The notes beneath the pieces were generated by a model. It was not told where the DNA came from. It did not search any database and saw only the letters and a program-made list of their open reading frames with translations. Positions 7,357 to 16,213 of a stretch of DNA of 64,000 nucleotides are shown one piece after another (position 1 is the first letter of the stretch; every line of letters starts with the position of its first letter). The stretch lies in NCBI RefSeq assembly GCF_003944835.1, contig NZ_RWIV01000001.1, positions 4,391,501-4,455,500 of the forward strand, written 5' to 3'. The translations under genes were made by a program, and so were the position numbers. This stretch comes from Bacillus sp. HMF5848 (GTDB lineage: Bacteria; Bacillota; Bacilli; Bacillales; HMF5848).

Positions 7357-8229
7357 TTATGAAATAATTTTTCTCGAGGTAATAGGGGATGTTGGAAATG
7401 GCGGTATATGTTCACGTAATAAATAATTGTAAACCGCATGTTCAACTGACAGCCCCATCGTGTGAATGCCTTGATTACCAAATAAAACGTTAAACTCTAG
7501 AATATAATATTTCCCTCCACTCACAATTACATCAAAGCCAGCATGATTAATATTTAATTCTTTCGCTATTTGTAGGACAAGATCACACGCTTCTTGTGGG
7601 ATAAAATCAAAGCAAAGCTCGCCACCTTGTGCGATGTTATGAAGAAACTCTCCTTCTTGCCCCACTCGCCAATACGCAGTGAATATGTCATCACCAATTA
7701 CACACACACGTAAGTCTTTCCCGTCATTCTCAAGGTATTCTTGAACGTATAACACTTCATTTTTGCTAGCGTAATCAAGAAATTGCCGTTCATTTTCTAT
7801 TAAAAAGGCACCTTTCCCCATTGAGTTTCTTGCTTCCTTAGCAACGAACGGGAAGGGAAAAGTATCCAATATATTCGCTACATTAGTTGGTGTATTTGCT
7901 AAAATCTCTGTATATGGAGCGTGCTTTGGAGCGACTGTCCATAACGCTCTAGTCATTTCAATTTTGCTAAACCCTAACTGTAATGTTTCAATACTTGGGA
8001 ATATCTTTTTTTTCAAGCCGTGCACTAAAGCGGGCACCTGCCATGTCTCAGGAAAAAGAACAATATCTGCATGACGGATAGCATCTATCTCTTTAAACAT
8101 ATTATCAGGCTTAATATAGTGCACACCTGGGATACCCATCGTTCGATATGCATTAAAAGAGACCATCTTCATAGATGTGTAACCACACTCCATATAGTAA
8201 TATTCTAAACAATTAAATATTAGCATCAT
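7357..8229 (-). CDS. RimK-type ATP-grasp ligase
   Basis: Up to 290 aa. The ATP-grasp fold is visible: FPFPFVAKEARNSMGKGAFLI (nucleotide-binding lysine and Gly loop), VLYVQEYLENDGKDLRVCVIGDDIFTAYWRV and ILEFNVLFGNQGIHTMG, where the Glu-x-Asn of the metal site is kept. RimK-type enzymes join an acid to an amine with ATP, for example glutamate addition to a protein or peptide. The substrate here is unknown. The N-terminus is uncertain: in-frame Met codons at 8229, 8193 and 8172 all lack a strong ribosome site; the last gives MKMVSFNAYRTMG, which best fits a domain start. It is divergent from a C39-like peptidase with about 140 bp between. Confidence 0.8.
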   Translation of the reverse strand: MMLIFNCLEYYYMECGYTSMKMVSFNAYRTMGIPGVHYIKPDNMFKEIDAIRHADIVLFPETWQVPALVHGLKKKIFPSIETLQLGFSKIEMTRALWTVAPKHAPYTEILANTPTNVANILDTFPFPFVAKEARNSMGKGAFLIENERQFLDYASKNEVLYVQEYLENDGKDLRVCVIGDDIFTAYWRVGQEGEFLHNIAQGGELCFDFIPQEACDLVLQIAKELNINHAGFDVIVSGGKYYILEFNVLFGNQGIHTMGLSVEHAVYNYLLREHIPPFPTSPITSRKIIS

Positions 8230-8368
8230 CTACAAAAATATCAATCACTATTTTTATGTGTAATTTCCCACATTTTTCACCTGACAAAATACTCTTTTCT
8301 TTTACACAATTCCACAAAAAACGGGTAAAATAATAAGTATATTACTCTTATGAAAAAGGATAATGAAT

Positions 8369-9250
8369 ATGATTGTTCCTCTACTTTTATCAGCGTTTAT
8401 GTTTTTGGTCATTACCTTGAGTCTATATAAAAAGATTATCAATCAGCGCTACCGCAAAATAGCGCATAGCTATAATGTTCTTTTTTTCGGACTGTTTATG
8501 TTTCTCTTTATATATGAATCTAATTTTTTAAATTATGATAATAAAGTAGCTAGTTCGCATACATTAAATGAAGACAGCGAGATAACAGCAGCTGCTCCCA
8601 TCGTCGTCGAAAAGGATGAGGCTCCGATTCTTACCGAAGAAATAAAGGCCGAAGTGTTGCTCGATGCACCGGTAATTCCACAGTATCCTGAGCTTCCAAG
8701 GGGTTGCGAGGTTACTAGCTTAGCAATGCTTCTTAACTATGCTGGGGTCTCTGTTTCTAAAATGGTGCTTGCAGAAGAAGTTGCCAAAGACCCCACACCA
8801 TATATGAAAAAGGATAGTAGCGTTCATTTTGGTGATCCTCATACTGGCTTTGTCGGCAATATGTACGATCTTTCTAAACCAGGATATGGCGTGTATTACG
8901 AACCTATTTTACAGCTTGCTAATAAATATTTACCAAATGTAGTAAACTTAACAAACAAAAGCTATGCGGACATACAATTATATGTATCTAACGATTATCC
9001 GGTTTGGGTCGTTACCAATACGACTTACAAAGAGCTTCCTGCACAGGCATTTGAAACATGGCAAACACCTTCGGGTCCAATCAACATCACATATAAAATG
9101 CATGCTGTTTTAATAACAGGATATAATGAAGACTATATTATTTTTAATGACCCCTTAACAGGCATGAAAAATAAAAAAGCCCCTATAGGTGACTTTTTAA
9201 AAGCTTGGACACAAATGGGAAGTCAAGCGATTACTTACGTGTCCGAGTGA
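8369..9250 (+). CDS. Membrane-anchored C39-like (YvpB-type) peptidase
   Basis: 293 aa. Two N-terminal membrane segments (residues about 1-20 and 38-53) are followed by a linker and an extracellular papain-like C39_2 domain. The catalytic Cys is in LPRGCEVTSLAMLLNYAG, the His in YKMHAVLITGYNED and the following Asp/Asn in FNDPLTG. C39-like proteins of this kind are secreted or surface proteases, often of unknown substrate. Start at 8369 chosen because AAAAGGA lies at proper spacing; the ATG at 8363 is only 2 bp from it. It ends 100 bp before a shared terminator with convergent asnB. Confidence 0.82.
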   Translation: MIVPLLLSAFMFLVITLSLYKKIINQRYRKIAHSYNVLFFGLFMFLFIYESNFLNYDNKVASSHTLNEDSEITAAAPIVVEKDEAPILTEEIKAEVLLDAPVIPQYPELPRGCEVTSLAMLLNYAGVSVSKMVLAEEVAKDPTPYMKKDSSVHFGDPHTGFVGNMYDLSKPGYGVYYEPILQLANKYLPNVVNLTNKSYADIQLYVSNDYPVWVVTNTTYKELPAQAFETWQTPSGPINITYKMHAVLITGYNEDYIIFNDPLTGMKNKKAPIGDFLKAWTQMGSQAITYVSE

Positions 9251-9351
9251 TTGAACTTGATTGAACTTTGTTATAAATTTTCTTTCGAGCCGTTGGGCCC
9301 TGGAGCTGGATACTCCTCTAGATGTAGAGTTATTTACTTCCAAAATGTTAG

Positions 9352-9384
9352 AAAGAGCCTGAAGGTCAAAACCTCAGGCTCTTT
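9352..9384. terminator. Bidirectional terminator between the C39 peptidase and asnB
   Basis: Arms AAAGAGCCTGA and TCAGGCTCTTTT with an extra GGT/ACC pairing and short loop. The convergent genes on both sides end within about 100 bp, and T-runs exist on both strands. Confidence 0.85.
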
Positions 9385-9386
9385 TG

Positions 9387-11276
9387 TTAGCTCAACACGA
9401 TTTCTTTAGTTGTTTGAAAGCTATATTTATCCTCTACATAAACTTGATGCCAGATCATGAAAATCAGCACAGTCCAAATTTTTCGGCTGTTATCTGCTTT
9501 TCCTTTGCAATGATCATCTAAAAGCTGTAACATAGCTTGTTTATTGATTAAGTGACTCGTTTGACTTTCATGAATGATTTGAACCGCCCAGTCATGCATT
9601 TCATTTTTCAGCCAATGGCGAATCGGGACTGGGAAGCCTAACTTTTTACGGTTTAACACATGGTCTGGTACAATACCTTCCGCCGCTTTACGTAAAATAT
9701 ACTTTGTTGTGTTGTTTGTCGTTTTGAACTCTGTCCCTATACGCGACGCGACGTTAAATACTTCTTTATCTAAAAATGGCACGCGTAGTTCTAATGAATG
9801 AGCCATCGTCATTTTATCTGCTTTTAAAAGAATATCACCACGTAGCCACGTATGAATATCTATATATTGCATCCGTTCAACCGGGTCATAGCCTTTTGTA
9901 TCTTCATAAAATGGTGCTGTAATATCAAGATAGTGCATATCCTTCTTATACCACTTATAAATAAGTTCTTTTTCTTCTTCACTGAACATTTTCGCATTTC
10001 CAATGTAACGCTCCTCCATTGGCGTACAACCACGCTCAATAAAGCTCTTTCCTGTTACACCTTCTGGAACGATGTGCGATATTTTCTTCAAGGCTGTTTT
10101 TAACTGCGTTGGAATTTTGTTAAACAGAGCTAAATCTTGCGGCTCACGATAAATATTATAGCCACCGAACAGTTCATCGGCACCTTCACCTGAAAGAACG
10201 ACCGTTACATGCTTTCTAGCTTCACGAGCAACAAAGTAAAGTGGAATGGCGGCTGGATCTGCTAATGGATCATCGAAGTGCCATACTACTTTAGGTAATT
10301 CCTTCATATACTCTTCTGGAGAAATAACATAGCTAATGTTTTCAAGATTCAATTTGTCAGCTGTTTCTTTAGCCACATCAATTTCACTAAACCCGTTATG
10401 ATCAAAGCCGACAGAGAACGTTTTGATGTTTGGATTGAATTCTTTTGCGATTGAAACAATAAAAGAAGAGTCAATTCCACCTGATAAAAATGATCCTACT
10501 GGTACATCACTGCGCATATGCACGTTTACCGAATCATACAAAACATCGCGAATCTCCTTCACAAGCTCATCTTCTGTTGAAGTAACAGGAGTAAATGAGG
10601 CCTTCCAATATTGACAAATTTGCATTTTCTCGCCAACTTTTTTCGTGAAATAATGACCTGGTAAAAGCTTATTAATACCAACAGACATAGTCGCTGGCTC
10701 TGGAACATACTGATATGTTAAATAATGCTGCAATGCTGCATTATCAATAATGATGTTTTTCATAGCTAGTAAAATACTTTTCTTCTCAGAAGCAAAATAC
10801 GTTTTTTCTTGATATTCCATGTAGAAGAACGGCTTAATGCCAAACTGATCTCTCGCCCCAAATAGAAGCTTTTCTTGCTTATCCCAAATTAAAAATGAGA
10901 ACATACCACGTAATTTTTCAGGCGTTCTTTCTTTATACATACTATATAAAGCGATAATAACCTCTGTATCTGAGCTTGTTTCAAAGTAAAAGCCCTGCTC
11001 AGTAAGATCATTTCGCAGCTCAACATGATTATAAATTTCCCCGTTAAAAATAATCCAGTACCGCTCATTTTCATATGATAACGGTTGATGTCCATTTTCA
11101 ATATCGATGATACTTAATCGTCTAAAGCCAAAATTAATGTGCTCATCCTGAAAATAACCTGAATCATCTGGACCGCGGTGAGTTATGATATTATTCATAT
11201 CTTCGAATAACTGTTGATACTGATCTGCCCTATTGGCTGCTTCAGTTTCATGAATACACCCTATAAATCCACACAT
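9387..11276 (-). CDS. asnB: Asparagine synthase (glutamine-hydrolysing)
   Basis: 629 aa, close to B. subtilis AsnB (632 aa), to which the sequence is strikingly similar from memory. It converts aspartate, glutamine and ATP to asparagine and glutamate in the cytoplasm. The mature catalytic Cys follows the initiator Met (MCGFIG), with glutaminase-domain blocks HRGPDDSGYF, FRRLSIIDIENG and IFNGEIYNHVELR. The synthetase domain carries the ATP pyrophosphatase loop SGGIDSSFIVS, FSVGFDHNGFSE and LSGEGADELFGGYN. Nothing key is missing. It stands alone with its own terminator. A plausible -10 (TATAAT, minus strand 11350-11345) lies upstream but the -35 is weak. Confidence 0.95.
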   Translation of the reverse strand: MCGFIGCIHETEAANRADQYQQLFEDMNNIITHRGPDDSGYFQDEHINFGFRRLSIIDIENGHQPLSYENERYWIIFNGEIYNHVELRNDLTEQGFYFETSSDTEVIIALYSMYKERTPEKLRGMFSFLIWDKQEKLLFGARDQFGIKPFFYMEYQEKTYFASEKKSILLAMKNIIIDNAALQHYLTYQYVPEPATMSVGINKLLPGHYFTKKVGEKMQICQYWKASFTPVTSTEDELVKEIRDVLYDSVNVHMRSDVPVGSFLSGGIDSSFIVSIAKEFNPNIKTFSVGFDHNGFSEIDVAKETADKLNLENISYVISPEEYMKELPKVVWHFDDPLADPAAIPLYFVAREARKHVTVVLSGEGADELFGGYNIYREPQDLALFNKIPTQLKTALKKISHIVPEGVTGKSFIERGCTPMEERYIGNAKMFSEEEKELIYKWYKKDMHYLDITAPFYEDTKGYDPVERMQYIDIHTWLRGDILLKADKMTMAHSLELRVPFLDKEVFNVASRIGTEFKTTNNTTKYILRKAAEGIVPDHVLNRKKLGFPVPIRHWLKNEMHDWAVQIIHESQTSHLINKQAMLQLLDDHCKGKADNSRKIWTVLIFMIWHQVYVEDKYSFQTTKEIVLS

Positions 11277-11505
11277 TAATGATTCACCCTGCTTTAACTT
11301 ATTTTTTATAGCAAATAGTAATTAATATATTGTTACGTTCTTATATTATAATAACTGCCGTGTGAAAGTAAGTACCAATCTTAGACAAACTTTTTATTAT
11401 ACTAAATTATACATGAAGATCGTCTGTTAAGAGATTTAAATTTATTATTTACCATAAATTGTATGATTATGTGAGTTGTCTCATTCTGTGTTCTATTTTT
11501 ACTGT

Positions 11506-13461
11506 TCATCCTTTCAAGCAGTGCATCTCAGCTTCAGCTCTGTCCCACAATACTGTATACCCTTTTCCTTTCGCACAAAAAATAGATGAAGATGTGTACA
11601 TGAAATCTGCATTTTTATCATACCCAGCTTGCTCTATCACTTCTGTTGCGTTATGACAATCACCGTATCCACCGTATGTGAGCTGCAGACTGCCTCTCCC
11701 TTGTGTTATAGCGGCAAACTCTATACTATAATCTAGAAAAGTTGCGACCGGTACTTTTCCTGTTAATATTGATGTTTCACCGATGGTTTGTGGAGGTTGA
11801 ATCGATCCGTGAGCTTTTTGTATATCAGAAATTATACGTCCCATTTGTTCGATATTAACTTTAATTTTAAAATCATAGTACGGTTCAAGTAACATCATCT
11901 GGGCCTTTTCTAACCCTTGCCTAATCGCTCGATAGGTAGCTTCTTTAAAATCTCCCCCAGACGTATGCTTATTATGAGCACGCCCTGTTAGTAAAGTTAT
12001 TTTCACATCGGTAAGTGCGGAACCGGTTAGTATACTATGGTGACCACGTTCTAATACGTGCTGACGAATAAGGTTTTGATGTCCTATCGCTAAGTCATTC
12101 GCATGACAATTGTTTGAAAACTGTACTCCGCTATTTCTAATAGCAGGCTCTATTTGTAGATGCACCTCTGCATAATGACCTAACGGTTCAAAATGCCCAT
12201 ACCCTCTAACTGTGTTTGTTATTGTTTCTTTATAAATAATTTCAGGCTGGCCAAAAGTAACAGAGATACCAAAACGGTCTTTTACAATTTGCTGAAGTAC
12301 TTCTAATTGAATCTTGCCCATTACTTGTATATGAATCTCTTGCAAGCGCTCATCCCATGTAACATGTAATGCAGAATCCTCTTCATCCAATATTTTAAAA
12401 TAGCGAAGTACATCCTTAACATGGTGTGATGGATCGTATATTACTTTTGATTTAATAGTTGGAATAATATTGTAAGTTGTTTTACTTTTATTTGCTATTG
12501 ACCCTAAACCAGTCCCGTCCGATGCCATCGATAAACCCACAACAGCAAAAAGCTCCCCCGCTTGTACTTTGTCTACTGTTTTATATTTACTACCATTGTA
12601 TACACGAATTTGAGTTATTTTTTCATAGACTTCTTGGTCATCATCGTTGTATCGGACTTCATCACGGACGTGTAACGATCCGCTAAGTGCCTTTACAAAT
12701 GCGATTCGCTGGTTATTTTCATCATAGCGTACTTTGTAAACTATCCCCGAAAACGGAGTATCTTCTTGATAGTCCGTTTGGGTCAAAGCATGCAAAGTAT
12801 CTAAAAACTCCGTTACACCGATATCTTGTAAAGCGGAGCCTGTTATAAAAGGATGGACGTTATTGTTCATGACCATGGCGCGTAATGCTTCGAGCCACAC
12901 GTTCTTATCATATCCTTTGTGAAGATAGTACTCTAGTAATGTTTCATCACGCTCAGCAATATTTTCGATTAGCTCTTGAGGCATAGTGTCGAGAAGTGAA
13001 ATATCACACAATTCAGTCGTTAAGTTGGCATGTATATCTTGTAGAACCCTTTCGACATCAGCCCCAACTCGGTCGATTTTATTAATGTAAAAGAAAGTTG
13101 GTACATTATACTTTTGTAGCAGCTGCCAAACTGTTTCCGTATGCCCTTCGACTCCCTCAACAGCACTTATAATCACAATCGCAGCATCCATCACTTGAAT
13201 AGCCCGCTCCATTTCTGCTGAAAAATCGACGTGCCCTGGCGTATCAATTATATAATAAGACGAATCTTTAAAAGAAAAAGTTGCTTGGTCGGCAAAAACC
13301 GTTATACCTCGCTCTTTCTCTATCTCATGACTATCTAAAAATGTATCCTTATGGTCTACACGCCCTCTTTGTCGAATAGTATTTGTATGATAAAGAAGCT
13401 GTTCTGCGAACGTCGTTTTCCCTGCATCCACATGTGCCAATACTCCCACCGTTTTAAACAT
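11506..13461 (-). CDS. Tet(M)-type ribosome-protection GTPase, divergent chromosomal form
   Basis: 651 aa, similar in length to Tet(M) (639 aa). Such EF-G-like GTPases bind the 70S ribosome and expel tetracycline. The G domain is intact: GVLAHVDAGKTTFAEQLL (G1), ERGITV (G2), IDTPGHVDF (G3), INKIDR (G4) and the SAL-type G5 (TGSAL). EF-G-like domains II-V follow, with LTGRAHNKHTSGGDFKEATYRAI near residue 525. The start at 13461 (MFKTVGVLAHVDAG) has AGGAG 10 bp upstream; a longer TTG frame begins inside that ribosome site. It lacks the TetM regulatory leader and any mobile-element context. Sequence divergence from Tet(M) is clear, so tetracycline resistance is possible but unproven. Confidence 0.85.
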   Translation of the reverse strand: MFKTVGVLAHVDAGKTTFAEQLLYHTNTIRQRGRVDHKDTFLDSHEIEKERGITVFADQATFSFKDSSYYIIDTPGHVDFSAEMERAIQVMDAAIVIISAVEGVEGHTETVWQLLQKYNVPTFFYINKIDRVGADVERVLQDIHANLTTELCDISLLDTMPQELIENIAERDETLLEYYLHKGYDKNVWLEALRAMVMNNNVHPFITGSALQDIGVTEFLDTLHALTQTDYQEDTPFSGIVYKVRYDENNQRIAFVKALSGSLHVRDEVRYNDDDQEVYEKITQIRVYNGSKYKTVDKVQAGELFAVVGLSMASDGTGLGSIANKSKTTYNIIPTIKSKVIYDPSHHVKDVLRYFKILDEEDSALHVTWDERLQEIHIQVMGKIQLEVLQQIVKDRFGISVTFGQPEIIYKETITNTVRGYGHFEPLGHYAEVHLQIEPAIRNSGVQFSNNCHANDLAIGHQNLIRQHVLERGHHSILTGSALTDVKITLLTGRAHNKHTSGGDFKEATYRAIRQGLEKAQMMLLEPYYDFKIKVNIEQMGRIISDIQKAHGSIQPPQTIGETSILTGKVPVATFLDYSIEFAAITQGRGSLQLTYGGYGDCHNATEVIEQAGYDKNADFMYTSSSIFCAKGKGYTVLWDRAEAEMHCLKG

Positions 13462-13650
13462 GATGTGGTCACTCCTCAATTTTTGTCGAACAAACCAATG
13501 CTGCTTAAATTATAACAAAATATGAAAAAAACACTCGACGGATTTTTATAGTCGGAATTAAATACGTGTAGAAGGGAGGATATATCGAAAGGTCTGCTGA
13601 AGTGATTGTCGGGCACTCGGCACTCGGATTGATGGTGAAATTACGTTTTT
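13462..13650. other. Intergenic stretch upstream of the ribosome-protection gene
   Basis: This is the promoter-side region of the ribosome-protection gene. No gene, leader peptide or tetracycline-type attenuator was recognised. Together with the repeat array that follows it forms a 456-bp gap. Confidence 0.5.
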
Positions 13651-13821
13651 TTCGCTTTCTACCAGTTGCGTGTCGAATTTCTACCGGTTGCGTGTCGAAT
13701 ATCTACCACTCTCGTGTCGATTATCTACCGGTTGCATGTCGAATTTCACCACTCTCGTGTCGATTATCTACCGGTTGCATGTCGAATTTCACTACTCTCG
13801 TGTCGATATTCACCAATTTGC
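13651..13821. repeat. 22-bp degenerate tandem repeat array (TGTCGA type)
   Basis: About seven units begin TGTCGA at 13671, 13693, 13715, 13737, 13758, 13780 and 13801, so the period is 22, 22, 22, 21, 22 and 21 bp. Two unit types alternate: those ending CTACCGGTTGC(G/A) and those ending ACCACTCTCG, giving a 43-44 bp dimer. Read on the minus strand the core is GGTA-nnn-ATTCGACA, the same core as the array at 41980-42155. Units are contiguous with no unique spacers, so this is not CRISPR. Open frames across it only reflect the period. Confidence 0.85.
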
Positions 13822-13883
13822 CATACATTCACTTCAAGGAAGCATGAGAACCGTCCCCTCTCTGCCATCCTAAACGCATAAAA

Positions 13884-13912
13884 GGCAGCATGAGAACCGT
13901 CCCCATGCTGCC
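13884..13912 (-). terminator. Terminator of the lacZ/alpha-galactosidase unit
   Basis: 9-bp arms GGCAGCATG (13884-13892) and CATGCTGCC (13904-13912), followed on the minus strand by TTTTATG, 6 bp after the alpha-galactosidase stop codon. The arm-loop sequence AGCATGAGAACCGTCCCC (13887-13904) is repeated exactly at 13841-13858 without the second arm. Confidence 0.75.
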
Positions 13913-13917
13913 AAGCA

Positions 13918-16161
13918 TTATATTTTTTTGTTTGCTATGTTTTTTAAATAAAACACCTCGGATTGGAAGTCACCACCGCGTTTGGCGACCTGGGCATTTA
14001 CTCCGTTAAATTCCGTTGGGAGCTGCAAGCCAACTGTCATCAATTCATCCCCGTAATAGTGACCACCACTGGATACGACTTCATACACCATTGATTCGTC
14101 TAAGCCGATTAAGCGGATCGCTTGTTGTTTTGCACCATTTGGTGTGGCTAAAACTTTATACCAGCCGACTAGTGCTTCTGTTTTATCACGACTAACAACC
14201 ATCCACGCCGTTTCATTGCCCTCGAATGGACTTCTCAATCGGTAAAAATCACCATCTCGAATCAATTCACGATACTGCTTATAAAACTCAACCTGTATCT
14301 TAATCGCTTCTCTTTCTTCATCTGATAAAGATAGAGGATCTAGTTCATAGCCAAAGGTACCAAAGTACGCAGTGTTTGCACGCGTTTGTAAAGGTGTCGA
14401 CCGTAATGTTTGGTGGTTTGGCACAGCCGATACGTGCGAACCCATGCTGTACAATGGGTACGCTAACGACGTACCATATTGTATTTTCAGTCGTTCCACC
14501 GCATCTGTGTCATCGCTTGTCCATGCTTGTGGTGCATAGTATAGCATACCTGGATCGAAGCGACCTCCGCCACCTGCACAAGACTCAAACAACACATGTG
14601 GAAATTCACTCGTCAATTTTTCGTATAACGCATACACGCCTAAAATATAGCGATGGAAAAACTCGCCTTGCTCATTAGAGGCTAATTTTGTAGAAAAGGC
14701 CTCTGTAATATTTCTGTTCATATCCCACTTTATATATGCCAACCCTGTTGCACGGATAATACCGGCCATTTTTTCATATACGTAATCGACGATTTCTTGT
14801 CTTGAAAAATCAAGAACGAGTTGATTACGACCTAACGTTTGCGGCTGACCTTGCAAACCAACAGCCCAATCTGGATGTTCACGATATAACTCACTATTAG
14901 GACTGATCATCTCTGGTTCAAACCAAAGTCCGAATTTCATGCCCGTAGACTTAATTTTTTCGGCTAAACTTGCTAATCCATTCGGTAGTTTGGCATAGTC
15001 AACAAACCAGTCACCTAGCGATGACGTATCATCGTTTCTTTTTCCAAACCATCCATCATCTAAAACAAATAGCTCAATGCCTAGCTCACTTGCTGATGAT
15101 GCAATATTTACAAGCTTATCCTCATCAAAATTAAAGTAGGTTGCTTCCCAGTTGTTGATTAACACTGGACGTTCTACCTTCCGCCATTGTGAAGGAATCA
15201 AATGATCTCGGTATAGATTGTGAAATGCTTGGCTCATACCATTTAAGCCAGCAGAAGAATAGACCATCACAACCTCTGGGGTTTGGAATGTCTCACCGTT
15301 TTTAAGGTTCCAGCGAAACCCAAACGGATGAATCCCAACTGATAGTCGGGCCACATCATAGTGATCTACTTCAACTTGCATTAAAAAGTTACTGCTGTAA
15401 ACATGTTGAAAGCCATACACTTCACCTGTATGCTCCGTTGCATCAAATCGCTTCATTGCCATAAACGGATTGTGATGATGTGAGCTTGCTCCGCGAATAC
15501 TAGATATAGACTGAATACCTGTCTCGAGCTTCCGTTCCTTGACGTAGCGCTCGCGCGACCACGTACCTGCCAAGTGAACAAACATAAAATCCTTATCCGG
15601 GAGGTCTAAAGATGCGCCCATCATTCTATCTAACACTAATGGCTGTGTACCTTCATTTAAGATGCACGCATTTCTTGTTATAACAGGCTTGTCACGGAAT
15701 ATCGTATATTGAAGCGTCAGCTGAGCTCCTAAAAATTCATCACGCAACATAATTTGAAGTGTTACCGCATCTTCCGCACGATCCACGTAAGTAGCTGGTA
15801 ACCCGTCAAGGCTTGGTTTACCTTCCAACACACGGTACGACTCATACGTGAACTGTGGGATATGCGACACACCTAATCTTTCTACCACAATAGCTGGCTC
15901 ACGAAAATCCGAGTTCCCATACACTGGGTACTCCTGTCGCACTGTTTCTAAGCTGAATGCAGGGTCACCTGCATATATATGACAGCTCGCGGCTGTTGGC
16001 ACATCATACACTTGTAAGTGGGAGAAATCTTCACGATGCCGCAATGCTTTCCCATAATATAGATGGCCTAGTTGTCCATTTTTCATCACGTGAAAAATAT
16101 AACTAATATGTCCGTTCGTTAAGTGAAACTGTTGCTTGTCTTCATTTATGTGAATTTGCAT
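13918..16161 (-). CDS. Alpha-galactosidase, glycoside hydrolase family 36
   Basis: 747 aa, typical for bacterial GH36. It removes terminal alpha-galactose from melibiose, raffinose, stachyose and related sugars; no signal peptide, so it acts on imported sugar. The nucleophile is Asp480 in YIKWDMNR and the acid/base is in WTSDDTDA (Asp550 by my count). Other family blocks are LDDGWFGKRNDD, WFEPEMISPNSELYR and ESCAGGGGRFDPGML. Start at 16161 has TAGGAGG at good spacing; the frame to 16182 runs through the ribosome site. It lies 52 bp after lacZ, separated by an imperfect hairpin, in one transcription unit. Confidence 0.93.
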   Translation of the reverse strand: MQIHINEDKQQFHLTNGHISYIFHVMKNGQLGHLYYGKALRHREDFSHLQVYDVPTAASCHIYAGDPAFSLETVRQEYPVYGNSDFREPAIVVERLGVSHIPQFTYESYRVLEGKPSLDGLPATYVDRAEDAVTLQIMLRDEFLGAQLTLQYTIFRDKPVITRNACILNEGTQPLVLDRMMGASLDLPDKDFMFVHLAGTWSRERYVKERKLETGIQSISSIRGASSHHHNPFMAMKRFDATEHTGEVYGFQHVYSSNFLMQVEVDHYDVARLSVGIHPFGFRWNLKNGETFQTPEVVMVYSSAGLNGMSQAFHNLYRDHLIPSQWRKVERPVLINNWEATYFNFDEDKLVNIASSASELGIELFVLDDGWFGKRNDDTSSLGDWFVDYAKLPNGLASLAEKIKSTGMKFGLWFEPEMISPNSELYREHPDWAVGLQGQPQTLGRNQLVLDFSRQEIVDYVYEKMAGIIRATGLAYIKWDMNRNITEAFSTKLASNEQGEFFHRYILGVYALYEKLTSEFPHVLFESCAGGGGRFDPGMLYYAPQAWTSDDTDAVERLKIQYGTSLAYPLYSMGSHVSAVPNHQTLRSTPLQTRANTAYFGTFGYELDPLSLSDEEREAIKIQVEFYKQYRELIRDGDFYRLRSPFEGNETAWMVVSRDKTEALVGWYKVLATPNGAKQQAIRLIGLDESMVYEVVSSGGHYYGDELMTVGLQLPTEFNGVNAQVAKRGGDFQSEVFYLKNIANKKI

Positions 16162-16177
16162 TGGTATCCTCCTAAGG

Positions 16178-16209
16178 AACAAGCCAAGCTCCTATAAGCC
16201 TGGCTCGTT
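16178..16209 (-). other. Intercistronic hairpin between lacZ and the alpha-galactosidase gene
   Basis: Imperfect stem with arms 16209-16197 (AACGAGCCAGGCT) and 16190-16178 (AGCTTGGCTTGTT). There is no U-tract, so it more likely affects mRNA processing or stability than termination. Confidence 0.45.
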
Positions 16210-16213
16210 AATG

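Noticed and set aside
11277-11505. T-box or S-box RNA upstream of asnB or elsewhere
   Set aside because: No GGGTGGNACCGCG-type or S-box core was seen in any intergenic region I read.
13602-13881. Three overlapping open frames in the 13.6-13.9 kb region
   Set aside because: They are the three readings of the 22-bp tandem repeats (22 is not a multiple of three, so all frames stay open); not protein-like otherwise.
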